This document shows positions 44,289 to 53,277 of a DNA stretch of 64,000 nucleotides, one piece after another. How positions within the stretch are numbered: the stretch's first letter is position 1; each line of letters begins with the position of its first letter. The notes beneath the pieces are model-generated. The model searched no databases. It was given only the letters and a program-made list of their open reading frames with translations, and had not been told where the DNA came from. A program made the translations under genes and the position numbers. This DNA comes from Opacimonas sp014872805 (GTDB lineage Bacteria; Pseudomonadota; Gammaproteobacteria; Enterobacterales; Alteromonadaceae): the NCBI GenBank assembly GCA_014872805.1, contig WKFN01000016.1:1-64000 (forward strand), written 5' to 3'.

Positions 44289-44364
44289 TGGTGGACGCTA
44301 CTGGGCTTGAACCAGTGACCCTCGCCTTGTAAGGGCGATGCTCTCCCAACTGAGCTAAGCGTCC
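44289..44364 (-). tRNA. tRNA-Val (TAC)
   Basis: 76 nt with encoded CCA. Acceptor GGACGCT/AGCGTCC, D-loop TAGCTCAGTTGGGAGAGCA, anticodon loop CTTACAA (anticodon TAC), and T-loop GGTTCAAGCC. Its 3' end faces the degenerate integrase. Identical to the next tRNA gene. Confidence 0.97.
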
Positions 44365-44392
44365 AAATATATGGTTTCTATACTAAAAAGAG

Positions 44393-44468
44393 TGGTGGAC
44401 GCTACTGGGCTTGAACCAGTGACCCTCGCCTTGTAAGGGCGATGCTCTCCCAACTGAGCTAAGCGTCC
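44393..44468 (-). tRNA. tRNA-Val (TAC), second copy
   Basis: Same 76-nt sequence as the copy 28 bp away, anticodon TAC with encoded CCA. The pair would be cotranscribed on the minus strand, divergent from gltX. Confidence 0.97.
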
Positions 44469-44680
44469 ATCTTTTTACTAGCTTGCCTAAGCAAGTGAGG
44501 CGCTATTATAGAGATTCACTTTGTTCTGTCAACTGAAAATGACGTCTTTTTTGATTTTCATAGCTGTTTGCGCAAATCCTAAGCAAAGAACGTGTTTTCT
44601 CTATTTTCATGCAGGAATGCCTATCAAAAATCATCCTATTTGATAAAATAAACACGTTATTATTATTTTAAGGATTCTTT

Positions 44681-46090
44681 ATGTCAGTTGTGACACGTTT
44701 TGCTCCAAGCCCAACAGGATATTTGCATGTTGGAGGAGCAAGAACTGCGTTGTATTCATGGTTATATGCCAAGGCGAATAGTGGACAATTTGTCCTACGA
44801 ATTGAAGATACCGATTTAGAGCGTTCAACAGATGAAGCAAAACAAGCCATTTTAGATGGTATGGAGTGGTTGGGTTTACACCATGACTCTGGTCCTATTT
44901 ATCAAACCGACCGTTTTGATCGCTATAAGGCACTCATTCAACAGTTGCTAGACGAAGGTAAAGCTTATAAATGCTTTATGTCACAAGAAGAGCTTGACAG
45001 TATTCGTGAAGCACAAGAAAAAACCGGTGAAAAAGCCCGATATCCTGGAACGTGGCGTGACCGAACTGACCACCCAGAAAACGCACCATATGTTGTCCGA
45101 TTCAAAAATCCATTAGAAGGCGATGTAGTATTTCAAGACCAAATCCGCGGTGAAATCAGAATAAGTAACACCGAATTAGATGATTTGATCATCCAGCGTA
45201 CAGATGGTTCGCCAACCTACAACTTTTGTGTTGTGGTAGATGATTGGGATATGGGGATTACTCATGTTGTACGTGGTGAAGACCATATCAATAACACACC
45301 TCGCCAAATTAACATTTTTAATGCACTAGGTGCACCATTACCTACTTTTGCGCATGTTTCGATGATTTTGGGTGATGATGGTAAAAAATTATCTAAACGT
45401 CATGGTGCCGTTAGTGTCATGCAGTATCGTGACGATGGCTTTTTACCAGAAGCAGTGTTGAATTATTTGGTGCGTCTTGGTTGGTCTCATGGTGATCAGG
45501 AAGTGTTTAGTGTTGATGAATTGATTGAACATTTTAGCCTTACTAATATTAGCAAATCGGCTTCGGCATTTAATACCGATAAATTGATCTGGTTAAATCA
45601 ACATTATATGAAAGAGCTGCCAGCAGAGCAGGTGGCTGATGCGTTAGCTTGGCACTTTAATGAGATGGGTCTTGATACAGCAAATGGTCCTGAACTAGCT
45701 CAGGTCGTTGCGATTCAAGCAGACCGAGTCAAGACTCTAAAGGAAATGGCCGAAATCAGTACGTATTTTTACCGTGAATTTGATGAGTTTGATGCCAATG
45801 CAGCCAAAAAACATCTGCGTCCTGTGGCACAAGAGGCGCTCGAATTAGTCAAAACGAATCTGTTAGCCCTAGAAGAGTGGACGAGTGAAAGTATTCAAAC
45901 CGCCATTAATCAAACCGCAGAAACCCTTGAAGTTGGTATGGGCAAAGTAGGCATGCCATTGCGAGTTGCTGCAACCGGTTCTGGCAATTCACCTTCATTA
46001 GATGTCACCCTTGTTTTGTTAAATAAAGAGCAAATCGCGCAAAGGATAGACAAAGCGCTTACTTTTATAGCAAATAGGGTTAATTCTTAA
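44681..46090 (+). CDS. gltX: Glutamyl-tRNA synthetase
   Basis: 469 residues, class I synthetase. The HIGH-type motif is in RFAPSPTGYLHVGGARTALY, and the KMSKS-type motif is KKLSKRHGAVS. NFCVVVDDWDMGITHVVRGE with DHINNT is a family block. It charges tRNA-Glu, which is encoded just downstream in two copies. AAGGA 10 bp before ATG 44681. Confidence 0.97.
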   Translation: MSVVTRFAPSPTGYLHVGGARTALYSWLYAKANSGQFVLRIEDTDLERSTDEAKQAILDGMEWLGLHHDSGPIYQTDRFDRYKALIQQLLDEGKAYKCFMSQEELDSIREAQEKTGEKARYPGTWRDRTDHPENAPYVVRFKNPLEGDVVFQDQIRGEIRISNTELDDLIIQRTDGSPTYNFCVVVDDWDMGITHVVRGEDHINNTPRQINIFNALGAPLPTFAHVSMILGDDGKKLSKRHGAVSVMQYRDDGFLPEAVLNYLVRLGWSHGDQEVFSVDELIEHFSLTNISKSASAFNTDKLIWLNQHYMKELPAEQVADALAWHFNEMGLDTANGPELAQVVAIQADRVKTLKEMAEISTYFYREFDEFDANAAKKHLRPVAQEALELVKTNLLALEEWTSESIQTAINQTAETLEVGMGKVGMPLRVAATGSGNSPSLDVTLVLLNKEQIAQRIDKALTFIANRVNS

Positions 46091-46186
46091 AAAAAGGTTT
46101 GACTAACGGCGGTGTAGGCAATAGAATGCGCACCGCTGTTAAGGAACGAGGCAAGCAAGACTCTAAGCCAATGAGTTCCATCAAAT

Positions 46187-46262
46187 GGGGCCATAGCTCA
46201 GCTGGGAGAGCGCAACACTGGCAGTGTTGAGGTCAGCGGTTCGATCCCGCTTGGCTCCACCA
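46187..46262 (+). tRNA. tRNA-Ala (GGC)
   Basis: 76 nt with CCA. Acceptor GGGGCCA/TGGCTCC (one G-T pair), D-arm TAGCTCAGCTGGGAGAGCG, anticodon stem-loop ACACTGGCAGTGT (anticodon GGC), T-arm GGTTCGATCC. Confidence 0.97.
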
Positions 46263-46316
46263 TTACAGCACGGAGATAGGCCGAAGCATCATTGATGCTT
46301 TGCTCCACAACACGAC

Positions 46317-46393
<77 letters not shown>

Positions 46394-46477
46394 ATTTTGG
46401 CAGGTTAGTGAATCTGCCTATACAATACGCTCACCTAGGCTCAATTATGAGCGTATTGCGAAACAAACCGTTTAGAT

Positions 46478-46554
<77 letters not shown>

Positions 46555-46560
46555 ATAAAA

Positions 46561-46592
46561 AAGACCGCTACCTTGTGTAGCGGTTTTTTTAT
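46561..46592 (+). terminator. Intrinsic terminator of the tRNA operon
   Basis: ACCGCTAC and GTAGCGGT form an 8-bp stem around CTTGT, followed by a T7 run. Confidence 0.92.
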
Positions 46593-46626
46593 CTCTCGTA
46601 AAGGACATGAGAACCCTAGGGCTCGC

Positions 46627-47517
46627 CTAGTTTAAGACCCAATGCGTTACCTCTTGCGCTTGCAATAAAGCCTTCGCATCAGTACCTTGCAATAAAGCCA
46701 GCGTCGCCAATAATCCAGCTTGAGTGCAATTTTGGCCTGCTACAGTAACTGAACATGGTGCATCAGTCATAGCCCAACCAGTCAATGGATTGAGTACATG
46801 TGAATAGCGAGTGCCCTTATGCAACAAAAATCGTCTCGCATCGCCACTTGTCGCAAGACCGCCTTGATTTATTTTGACAAGCATGGGAACAGATTGAGAT
46901 GGATCTGGATGCTCAATACCCACTTGCCAAAAACCTCCTTTTGGGCGTGGGCGTGTCACCCCCAAATCACCTCCGAAATTGACCAGGACCGAGAGTTCTG
47001 GATACGCCTGCTGACAAAGCGAGACGGCTTTATCCACAGCGTATTCTTTACCTATACCCCCTAAATCAATTTGCATTTCATCCGGCATTTTCAACGAGTG
47101 CTCGGTTAGAGTGATCTTTTGCCACCCCACTAAAGGCAATAAAGTGTCAATCTCAGCTTGGGACGGGGGGGTGGCATCTGCCACAAAACGCCAAATGCGA
47201 TTTAAAATGCCAGCGGTGACATCAAATTGCCCATTACTTAAGACAAAACATTGTTGTGCAAATGAGAGCAGGTTATGTGTTTCCGCGTCAAGCTTAATTT
47301 GCTGACCTTTAGCGTGGTTCAGTTGATGAATAATATTGTTTTCGCGATAACGCGAGTATTTTTCTTCGATGCGCCAAGCCTCAGCTGATACCATGTGAGC
47401 AATATGTTGCACAATCGCTGGGTCATTACCGTCAATTAAGATCTCACAAGGCGAAGACATGGCAGCAAAAGATACGCACACATGGTCTTCGCGTTGGCTC
47501 AATTCAAAACTTGGCAC
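46627..47517 (-). CDS. apbE: FAD:protein FMN transferase (ApbE family)
   Basis: 296 residues. ApbE transfers FMN onto Thr/Ser of exported flavoproteins. Motifs: YSRYRENNIIHQLN near 55-68, GQFDVTAGILNRIW, DLGGIGKEYAVDKA near 150, GGLATSGDARRF, and SHVLNPLTGW near the C-terminus. There is no lipoprotein signal on this copy, so location is unclear. Its start overlaps a truncated response regulator gene by 19 bp. The expected partner flavoproteins are not in the window. Confidence 0.9.
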   Translation of the reverse strand: MPSFELSQREDHVCVSFAAMSSPCEILIDGNDPAIVQHIAHMVSAEAWRIEEKYSRYRENNIIHQLNHAKGQQIKLDAETHNLLSFAQQCFVLSNGQFDVTAGILNRIWRFVADATPPSQAEIDTLLPLVGWQKITLTEHSLKMPDEMQIDLGGIGKEYAVDKAVSLCQQAYPELSVLVNFGGDLGVTRPRPKGGFWQVGIEHPDPSQSVPMLVKINQGGLATSGDARRFLLHKGTRYSHVLNPLTGWAMTDAPCSVTVAGQNCTQAGLLATLALLQGTDAKALLQAQEVTHWVLN

Positions 47518-47765
47518 TTTTCATCTAAGCGATAATCCGCTGTGACAAATGCTGGAATGGATGATTCATCAAGCAAAAACGGTCGGTAAAAATCGACAGC
47601 TGGTAAGCCAAGATCTAAGATAATGGCATCAATATCTCCAGAGCGGGCTGTTAACATGGCCGCTTGTCCCGTCGTGACGTGTGTCACTGCATAATTGGAA
47701 CGACGCAACATAGTGATGATCTGCTCTGCAAGCGCTAATTCGTCTTCCACCAAGAGTAAGTGCAT
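47499..47765 (-). pseudogene. Response regulator, truncated receiver domain joined to a foreign tail
   Basis: From ATG 47765 the frame starts like an OmpR-type receiver: MHLLLVEDELALAEQIITML, and DAIILDLGLP with the phospho-accepting Asp. After about 58 residues it changes to VDFYRPFLLDESSIPAFVTA and ends DYRLDEKCQVLN. The conserved Ser/Thr, Lys and the whole DNA-binding domain are missing. The most economical reading is a deletion that joined the 5' end of a response regulator to the 3' end of another gene upstream of apbE. An in-frame start at 47795 also exists. Confidence 0.65.
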
Positions 47766-47913
47766 ATACTGAATCATTGGATAATTGATGTGCACAGTGT
47801 ACTAAATAAAGCTTAAGAAAACGTTAAGTTTTTTATCTTACATTACGTCTCTATGTCATGCCGGCGTCATAAAAATTTGCGATAATAAGTAAAAAGATCG
47901 GAGTTTTACCATT

Positions 47914-49071
47914 GTGTATTTATTCATTACTCGAAAATCATCACATTATCGCTATTATCAGAAACTCCTGACTTACTTTGCCTCTGATGCACAGTTATTA
48001 ACTATTAAAGGCCTGGTTTTGCCTCGATTTGAATACTGGCCTGATTTACAAAAACTCGATGTGAACGATTTGGTGGATGTGCATATCCAACGCAAACAGG
48101 CTCGTCATCCACTTTTGCAAAAATTTGCTTGGATTAGATCACTGGCGACAAGTTACTATCGCTATCGAGAACAAGTAAGAGCCACCTATTATTTTGCGTA
48201 CTTTACCAAGCATCAACCACAAAAAATCGTATTGTGGAATGGCATGAAGCAACCCAACAAGACTCCCGTTGAAGTAGCAAGAGCCCTCAATATACCAGTG
48301 TTTTTGTTCGAGAATGGCTTATTACCCAACACCACGGTTTTGGATCCAAAGGGTGTAAATGCTCTGAACAGCCTGCCTAGAGAAAGAACCTTTTATGAAA
48401 AACTGCCAACACCTGATGTGATGTTTAAACCTCGATTGCAACAGCGTGAATTTCATAAATTTAAAAAGCTATCAAAGCAAAGTTCAGTACTACCTAAACA
48501 TTTTATTTTTGTACCGTTTCAAGTAGCGAATGATACTCAAGTGATTTGTCATTCTCCTTTTATTCATTCCATGGAACATCTGTACGAAGTTTTAACAGAC
48601 GCTCTTAGGCAACTTCATCAATCAGGTTATTCTGATATTCATCTGGTGATGAAAGAACACCCGAGCTGGCCCAAAAGCTACAAAGCGCTATATGACGCTC
48701 ATCCAAATATTATATTCGCCAATAATGAGACGAGTCAGTCATTAATTGAACAGTCGTTAGGGGTTATCACCATTAACTCTACGGTTGGAATCGAGGCGAT
48801 AATGCTTGGTAAACCCGTCATTACATTGGGGGATGCGTGTTATAACATTGACGGTATTGTTCACCATTGCCCTAATCAAGAGTCTTTGAATCATGCTATT
48901 GTTGAATTCTGGCAAGAAAACCCCAACCAGCCGCTACGCGATAAGTTTTTATATTATTTAGCCAAGCATTATTTACTACCAGGCAAGTGGAGTGATGTGG
49001 ACGATACATCGATAGAACATTTTGAGGCAGTCCAACGCAGGCTTTTAAGTTCTCCTGATATTTCGCTATAA
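47914..49071 (+). CDS. Capsule-polysaccharide biosynthesis glycosyltransferase-like (KpsS/KpsC type)
   Basis: 385 residues. A GT-B-like architecture: IVLWNGMKQPNK and PVFLFENGLLPNTTVLDPKG near 110-140 resemble the capsule synthesis family PF05159 (retaining Kdo transferases), as do HLVMKEHPSW near 245, NNETSQSLIEQS, and VITINSTVGIEAIMLGKPVI with TLGDACYNI near 285-315. Members add Kdo to lipid anchors of capsules. Start is GTG 47914, with CGGAG 12 bp upstream. No other capsule gene is near, so the acceptor is unclear. Confidence 0.78.
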   Translation: MYLFITRKSSHYRYYQKLLTYFASDAQLLTIKGLVLPRFEYWPDLQKLDVNDLVDVHIQRKQARHPLLQKFAWIRSLATSYYRYREQVRATYYFAYFTKHQPQKIVLWNGMKQPNKTPVEVARALNIPVFLFENGLLPNTTVLDPKGVNALNSLPRERTFYEKLPTPDVMFKPRLQQREFHKFKKLSKQSSVLPKHFIFVPFQVANDTQVICHSPFIHSMEHLYEVLTDALRQLHQSGYSDIHLVMKEHPSWPKSYKALYDAHPNIIFANNETSQSLIEQSLGVITINSTVGIEAIMLGKPVITLGDACYNIDGIVHHCPNQESLNHAIVEFWQENPNQPLRDKFLYYLAKHYLLPGKWSDVDDTSIEHFEAVQRRLLSSPDISL

Positions 49072-49109
49072 TCCACGCCCTAGTTTTGCCGATATACAAG
49101 TAACCGTTG

Positions 49110-50051
49110 ATGCCTGTCAAATCCAAAATCATTCTTGCCCCCATGGAAGGTGTGGTCGATGCCCTCATGCGCGATATGTTGACCCAAATTGGAGGCTTTG
49201 ATTTGTGCGTGACGGAGTTTGTGCGGGTCGTCGAAAATGTCATGTCGGATAAGGTGTTTTATCGCATTTGCCCAGAACTCAAAAATGATGGTTTTACGCC
49301 TTCTGGCATACCGGTCAAAGTCCAGCTCCTTGGGCAACAGCCCAAAGCCCTGGCAGAAAATGCTGTTAAGGCGGTTAAACTCGGCTCACATGGGGTAGAT
49401 TTAAATTTTGGCTGTCCGGCCAAAACCGTCAACAAATCCAAGGGTGGAGCAGTGTTGTTACAATACCCAGAAACCCTCTATGACATTGTCAAAGCGGTTA
49501 GAGATTCAGTCCCTTCTGAGTATCCAGTAACGGCCAAAATTCGTTTGGGTTATGAAAACACCGACAATGCCTTCGCCAACGCACAGGCGATAGCGGAAGC
49601 GGGGGCCGACTCATTGGTGATCCATGCGCGTACTAAAACCGATGGGTATAAACCGCCGGCCTATTGGGAGTGGATCCCCAAAATCCAAGCGGTTGTGCCG
49701 AACCTGCATATCATTGCCAATGGTGAAATTTGGAATGCTGATGATGCGGTTCGTTGTCGAGCCGTTTCGCAATGTTCCGATATCATGCTTGGCCGCGGCG
49801 CGTTATCTATGCCTAATCTCGCTGCGACCATTGCTCATAAACAAAACCCCATGACATGGGATGAGGTCAAAGAGTTATTGATCAGTTACTCAGGTTATGA
49901 GATTTATGGCGACAAAGGGCGCTATTATCCAAACCGTATCAAACAATGGCTGGGGTATTTGAAACGCGAGTATTGTCAAGCGGATGAGTTATTCATGAAT
50001 ATTCGTCGCTTACAGTGCTCAGACGAAATCGTTTCGACTCTGCGTCGTTAA
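49110..50051 (+). CDS. dusC: tRNA-dihydrouridine synthase C-type
   Basis: 313 residues. FMN-dependent TIM barrel that reduces a uridine in the tRNA D-loop. PMEGVVDALMRDMLT with FDLCVTEFVRV is the DusC start, and VDLNFGCPAKTVNKSKGGAV holds the catalytic Cys. The length and these blocks fit DusC (U16) rather than DusA/B. ATG 49110 chosen over TTG 49107. The stop overlaps the convergent transporter gene by 4 bp. Confidence 0.9.
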   Translation: MPVKSKIILAPMEGVVDALMRDMLTQIGGFDLCVTEFVRVVENVMSDKVFYRICPELKNDGFTPSGIPVKVQLLGQQPKALAENAVKAVKLGSHGVDLNFGCPAKTVNKSKGGAVLLQYPETLYDIVKAVRDSVPSEYPVTAKIRLGYENTDNAFANAQAIAEAGADSLVIHARTKTDGYKPPAYWEWIPKIQAVVPNLHIIANGEIWNADDAVRCRAVSQCSDIMLGRGALSMPNLAATIAHKQNPMTWDEVKELLISYSGYEIYGDKGRYYPNRIKQWLGYLKREYCQADELFMNIRRLQCSDEIVSTLRR

Positions 50052-51679
50052 CCTGCATCAATATTCAAATTTGGCAGTTCACTGTCGGTTCGAATGCTTG
50101 TCTCTGCGAGGACTTCTGCAATCCCTAGACGCCCTAACATATTGCGCGTATTCACATCAACGCCAACGAGCACAACACGCTGACCTTGTTGCACGGCTTT
50201 TTTGACCAGTTCAAACAAGATCAACGAAGTCGAATAGCCCACAATACGCGCTCCACTCAAATCGACAATGAGACGTTGATGCGAGGCAAAATTTCGGTAG
50301 CGTTTTTTGAGTCCTCGGCCAACAGCATAGCTCATTGGCCCGGTGATTTTTAATAACACGGTATTAGGGTGTTCTGACAGATAGTTTAGATGCATGTCAC
50401 ATAATAACTGTGCGTCAATTTTGCCATCACTTAATATAATATCGCCCAGTTGTAAGTCGGATAGACGTTTTACGGTATCAATATTTTTGATGAATACACC
50501 GACCAACACCGCTGTAATCAAATCCACGAACAAGGTGAGTCCCAACACCAAAAACATCAAACATACCGGAAATAAGGGGAGGCGATGGATTTTTTTCAAA
50601 AAAGGCCAGTCAATAATGTCAATGCCGACTTTGAGCAGTATGGCTGCCAAAACCACTTGTGGGATCTCGCTGAACACAAACCCCAAGCCCAACACCACAA
50701 GCAACAGCAACAGGCCATGTATCATTCCTGCTAAAGGGCCTTGGCCACCTGCTTTGACATTGATCATACTGCGCATTGTTGCGCCCGCACCAGGCAGAGC
50801 ACCTAACAATCCAGCGCACGCATTACCAATGCCTTGCCCGATGAGTTCCTGATCTGAGTCATGCTGCTCGCCACTTTCATTGTCTAACACTAATGAGGTC
50901 AATAATGAGTCAATTGCGCCAAGCACGGCAAGCATAAACGCATTCAACAACATGAGTTCTAAAACTGACCATTCAAAAGTTGGTATGACTATTGGGGGCA
51001 AGCCACTGGGGAGTTCACCAATACGCAGTAATGCATCGCTCTCAACAGTGAAAATTGAAATAATAGTCACAGCCACTAGTGCGACTAATGCAGGAGGGAG
51101 CGCACCGGCATAAGGGCCTCGCCATAAAATTTGAATTAAGATCCCGGCGATCCCCAACCATAATGTCGGTAAATGCACATCACTTATATATTCAGGTAAG
51201 TGAGTAAAAACGTCTGTCAATGATGCAGGAACGGCAAAACCCAACAAAACTGGAATTTGTAATACAATAATGATTAAGCCAATGCCAGACATAAAGCCAG
51301 AAATGACCGGATAGGGCACCATCACAATGTATTTATTAATGCGCAATAGACCAAACAAAATTTGCATCACACCTGCCAACATAACCGTTGTGAACGCAAG
51401 GCCTAACCATTGTTCAGGAAAACGAGCCGTAAAATCCATGATCACAGTTGTCATGACGACCGTCATTGGGCCAGTAGGGCCTGAGATTTGTTGTCTGGTG
51501 CCACCAAATATCGCGGCCAGTATGCCGACGATTATCGCGCCATAAAGACCAGCAATGGCACCTGCACCTGATGCAATACCAAAAGCCAGTGCCAATGGCA
51601 ACGCCACCACGCCCGCGGTCAAACCTCCGGTGATGTCCTTACTGATGTTTTGGGTAAAATCGCTGAGGCGATACAACAT
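50048..51679 (-). CDS. SulP/SLC26 family anion transporter with STAS domain
   Basis: 543 residues. DITGGLTAGVVALPLALAFG is the SulP start signature; about 11-14 membrane segments follow to ~residue 405. The C-terminal STAS domain (about 425-530) includes LLKITGPMSYAVG, LIVDLSGARIVGYS and GQRVVLVGVD. SulP proteins carry bicarbonate, sulfate or dicarboxylates with Na+ or H+; which of these cannot be told here. Single gene. Confidence 0.9.
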   Translation of the reverse strand: MLYRLSDFTQNISKDITGGLTAGVVALPLALAFGIASGAGAIAGLYGAIIVGILAAIFGGTRQQISGPTGPMTVVMTTVIMDFTARFPEQWLGLAFTTVMLAGVMQILFGLLRINKYIVMVPYPVISGFMSGIGLIIIVLQIPVLLGFAVPASLTDVFTHLPEYISDVHLPTLWLGIAGILIQILWRGPYAGALPPALVALVAVTIISIFTVESDALLRIGELPSGLPPIVIPTFEWSVLELMLLNAFMLAVLGAIDSLLTSLVLDNESGEQHDSDQELIGQGIGNACAGLLGALPGAGATMRSMINVKAGGQGPLAGMIHGLLLLLVVLGLGFVFSEIPQVVLAAILLKVGIDIIDWPFLKKIHRLPLFPVCLMFLVLGLTLFVDLITAVLVGVFIKNIDTVKRLSDLQLGDIILSDGKIDAQLLCDMHLNYLSEHPNTVLLKITGPMSYAVGRGLKKRYRNFASHQRLIVDLSGARIVGYSTSLILFELVKKAVQQGQRVVLVGVDVNTRNMLGRLGIAEVLAETSIRTDSELPNLNIDAG

Positions 51680-51849
51680 GTATTGAGTCGATTGTTTTTA
51701 GTCAACATAACGTATTTTGTCAAAAAAACCGATTATCCATTAGTAGTAACACCATTTTTACATCTTTAATCAATGTTCAACTTGAGGTTCAAATTCGATT
51801 CGATTAGATTACCCCCTGACAGAATAACTAATAATTATAAGGAATTCCT

Positions 51850-53277
51850 ATGCATTCAACCTCGTTATTGCAACGTGGCTTGGTGATCGGATTGCTGTCT
51901 GCTGGTTTAGCGGCATGTGGTGGTACAAATGAGCCATCAAGTGCTAGCGCAAAAGCCAAAGATGCAGTGCAAATCAATCCCGATCCATTTCCAAGCACTT
52001 ATCAACCTATCCCTTCTGCCACGACTGTCATTCAAAATGTCAGCATTCTTGATGGTATTGGTGGCTCACTCGAAAACGCCAGCATTGTTTTGCAAGATGG
52101 CAAAATCACTGCTTTAGGCAATGACATTGTGATGCCTGAAAACGCAACTGTGATTGATGGCAAAGGCAAATGGGTCACCCCCGGTATCATCGATACCCAC
52201 TCACATTTGGGCGTATATCCATCGCCTGATACGCGCTCTCATGCCGATGGCAACGAAATGACCAGTCCAGTAACCTCTCAAGTGTGGGCAGAGCATTCGG
52301 TATGGCCGTTTGACCCTGGTTTTCAAAGAGCATTGGCTGGAGGTGTGACGGCGATGCAAATTTTGCCTGGTTCCGCTAATTTGTTCGGTGGTCGTACCGT
52401 GGTGTTGAAGAACGTGCCCGATCGCACCATGCAAGACATGAAGTTTCCCGGTGCGCCTTATGGGATTAAAATGGCCTGCGGGGAAAACCCCAAACGAGTC
52501 TATGGTAATAAAGGCGGTCCAGGTACCCGTATGGGCAATGTGGCTGGCTATCGCAAAGCATGGATCCAAGCGACAGATTACAAAAACCAATGGGATGAAT
52601 ACTATACCAAAATCGACGCCGGCGAAGACGCTAAAGCGCCCAAGCGGGATTTGCAAATGGAAACGCTCAAAGGTGTGCTAGAAGGTGAAATCATTGTCCA
52701 CATGCACTGCTATCGTGCGGACGAGATGACCGTCATGATGGATGTCATGCAAGAATTTGATTACCACATTGGCTCGTTCCACCACGCAGTAGAAGCTTAT
52801 AAAATAGCGGACAAATTACGTGATAATAATGTCTGTTCGTCCATGTGGGCCGATTGGTGGGGCTTTAAAATGGAAGCCTATGACGGCATTCGTGAAAATG
52901 TCCCTATGGTTCACAATGCAGGTGCTTGTGCGGTCGTGCATTCGGACAGTGACATTGGTATCCAGCGTCTCAATCAAGAGATGGCCAAAGCGTGGTCCGA
53001 TGGCAAGCGTGTGGGTATCGATATTAGCAAAGCGGATGCGTGGCAATGGGTATCGGCTAATCCAGCGAAATCCTTGGGTATTTTTGACCAAACCGGTTCA
53101 TTGGAAGTGGGCAAAAACGCCGATGTGGTATTGTGGACTGCCGATCCATTTTCGACTTATGCTCAAGCTGAAAAAGTATTTATTGATGGCGGGCTAGCCT
53201 TTGACCGAACTGACCCTGAAAATTGGCCGGTCAGTGATTTTGAGTTAGGCCAAATTGCCGCGGGAGATGTCAAATGA
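51850..53277 (+). CDS. Amidohydrolase lipoprotein, imidazolonepropionase-like
   Basis: 475 residues. Lipoprotein signal LLSAGLAACGG (Cys23). Amidohydrolase fold: GKGKWVTPGIIDTHSHLGVY with the first HxH metal site, VHMHCYRADEMT with a further metal-binding His region, GSFHHAVE, and the C-terminal SLEVGKNADVVLW composite-domain segment. Periplasmic; acts on an amide or cyclic imide bond of unknown substrate, perhaps in dipeptide handling. The stop overlaps the next gene by 4 bp (ATGA). Confidence 0.87.
   Translation: MHSTSLLQRGLVIGLLSAGLAACGGTNEPSSASAKAKDAVQINPDPFPSTYQPIPSATTVIQNVSILDGIGGSLENASIVLQDGKITALGNDIVMPENATVIDGKGKWVTPGIIDTHSHLGVYPSPDTRSHADGNEMTSPVTSQVWAEHSVWPFDPGFQRALAGGVTAMQILPGSANLFGGRTVVLKNVPDRTMQDMKFPGAPYGIKMACGENPKRVYGNKGGPGTRMGNVAGYRKAWIQATDYKNQWDEYYTKIDAGEDAKAPKRDLQMETLKGVLEGEIIVHMHCYRADEMTVMMDVMQEFDYHIGSFHHAVEAYKIADKLRDNNVCSSMWADWWGFKMEAYDGIRENVPMVHNAGACAVVHSDSDIGIQRLNQEMAKAWSDGKRVGIDISKADAWQWVSANPAKSLGIFDQTGSLEVGKNADVVLWTADPFSTYAQAEKVFIDGGLAFDRTDPENWPVSDFELGQIAAGDVK

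Noticed and set aside
44289..44468. The two identical tRNA-Val genes as attL/attR of an island
   Set aside because: Both are complete and just 28 bp apart with nothing between them; this is an ordinary tandem tRNA pair.
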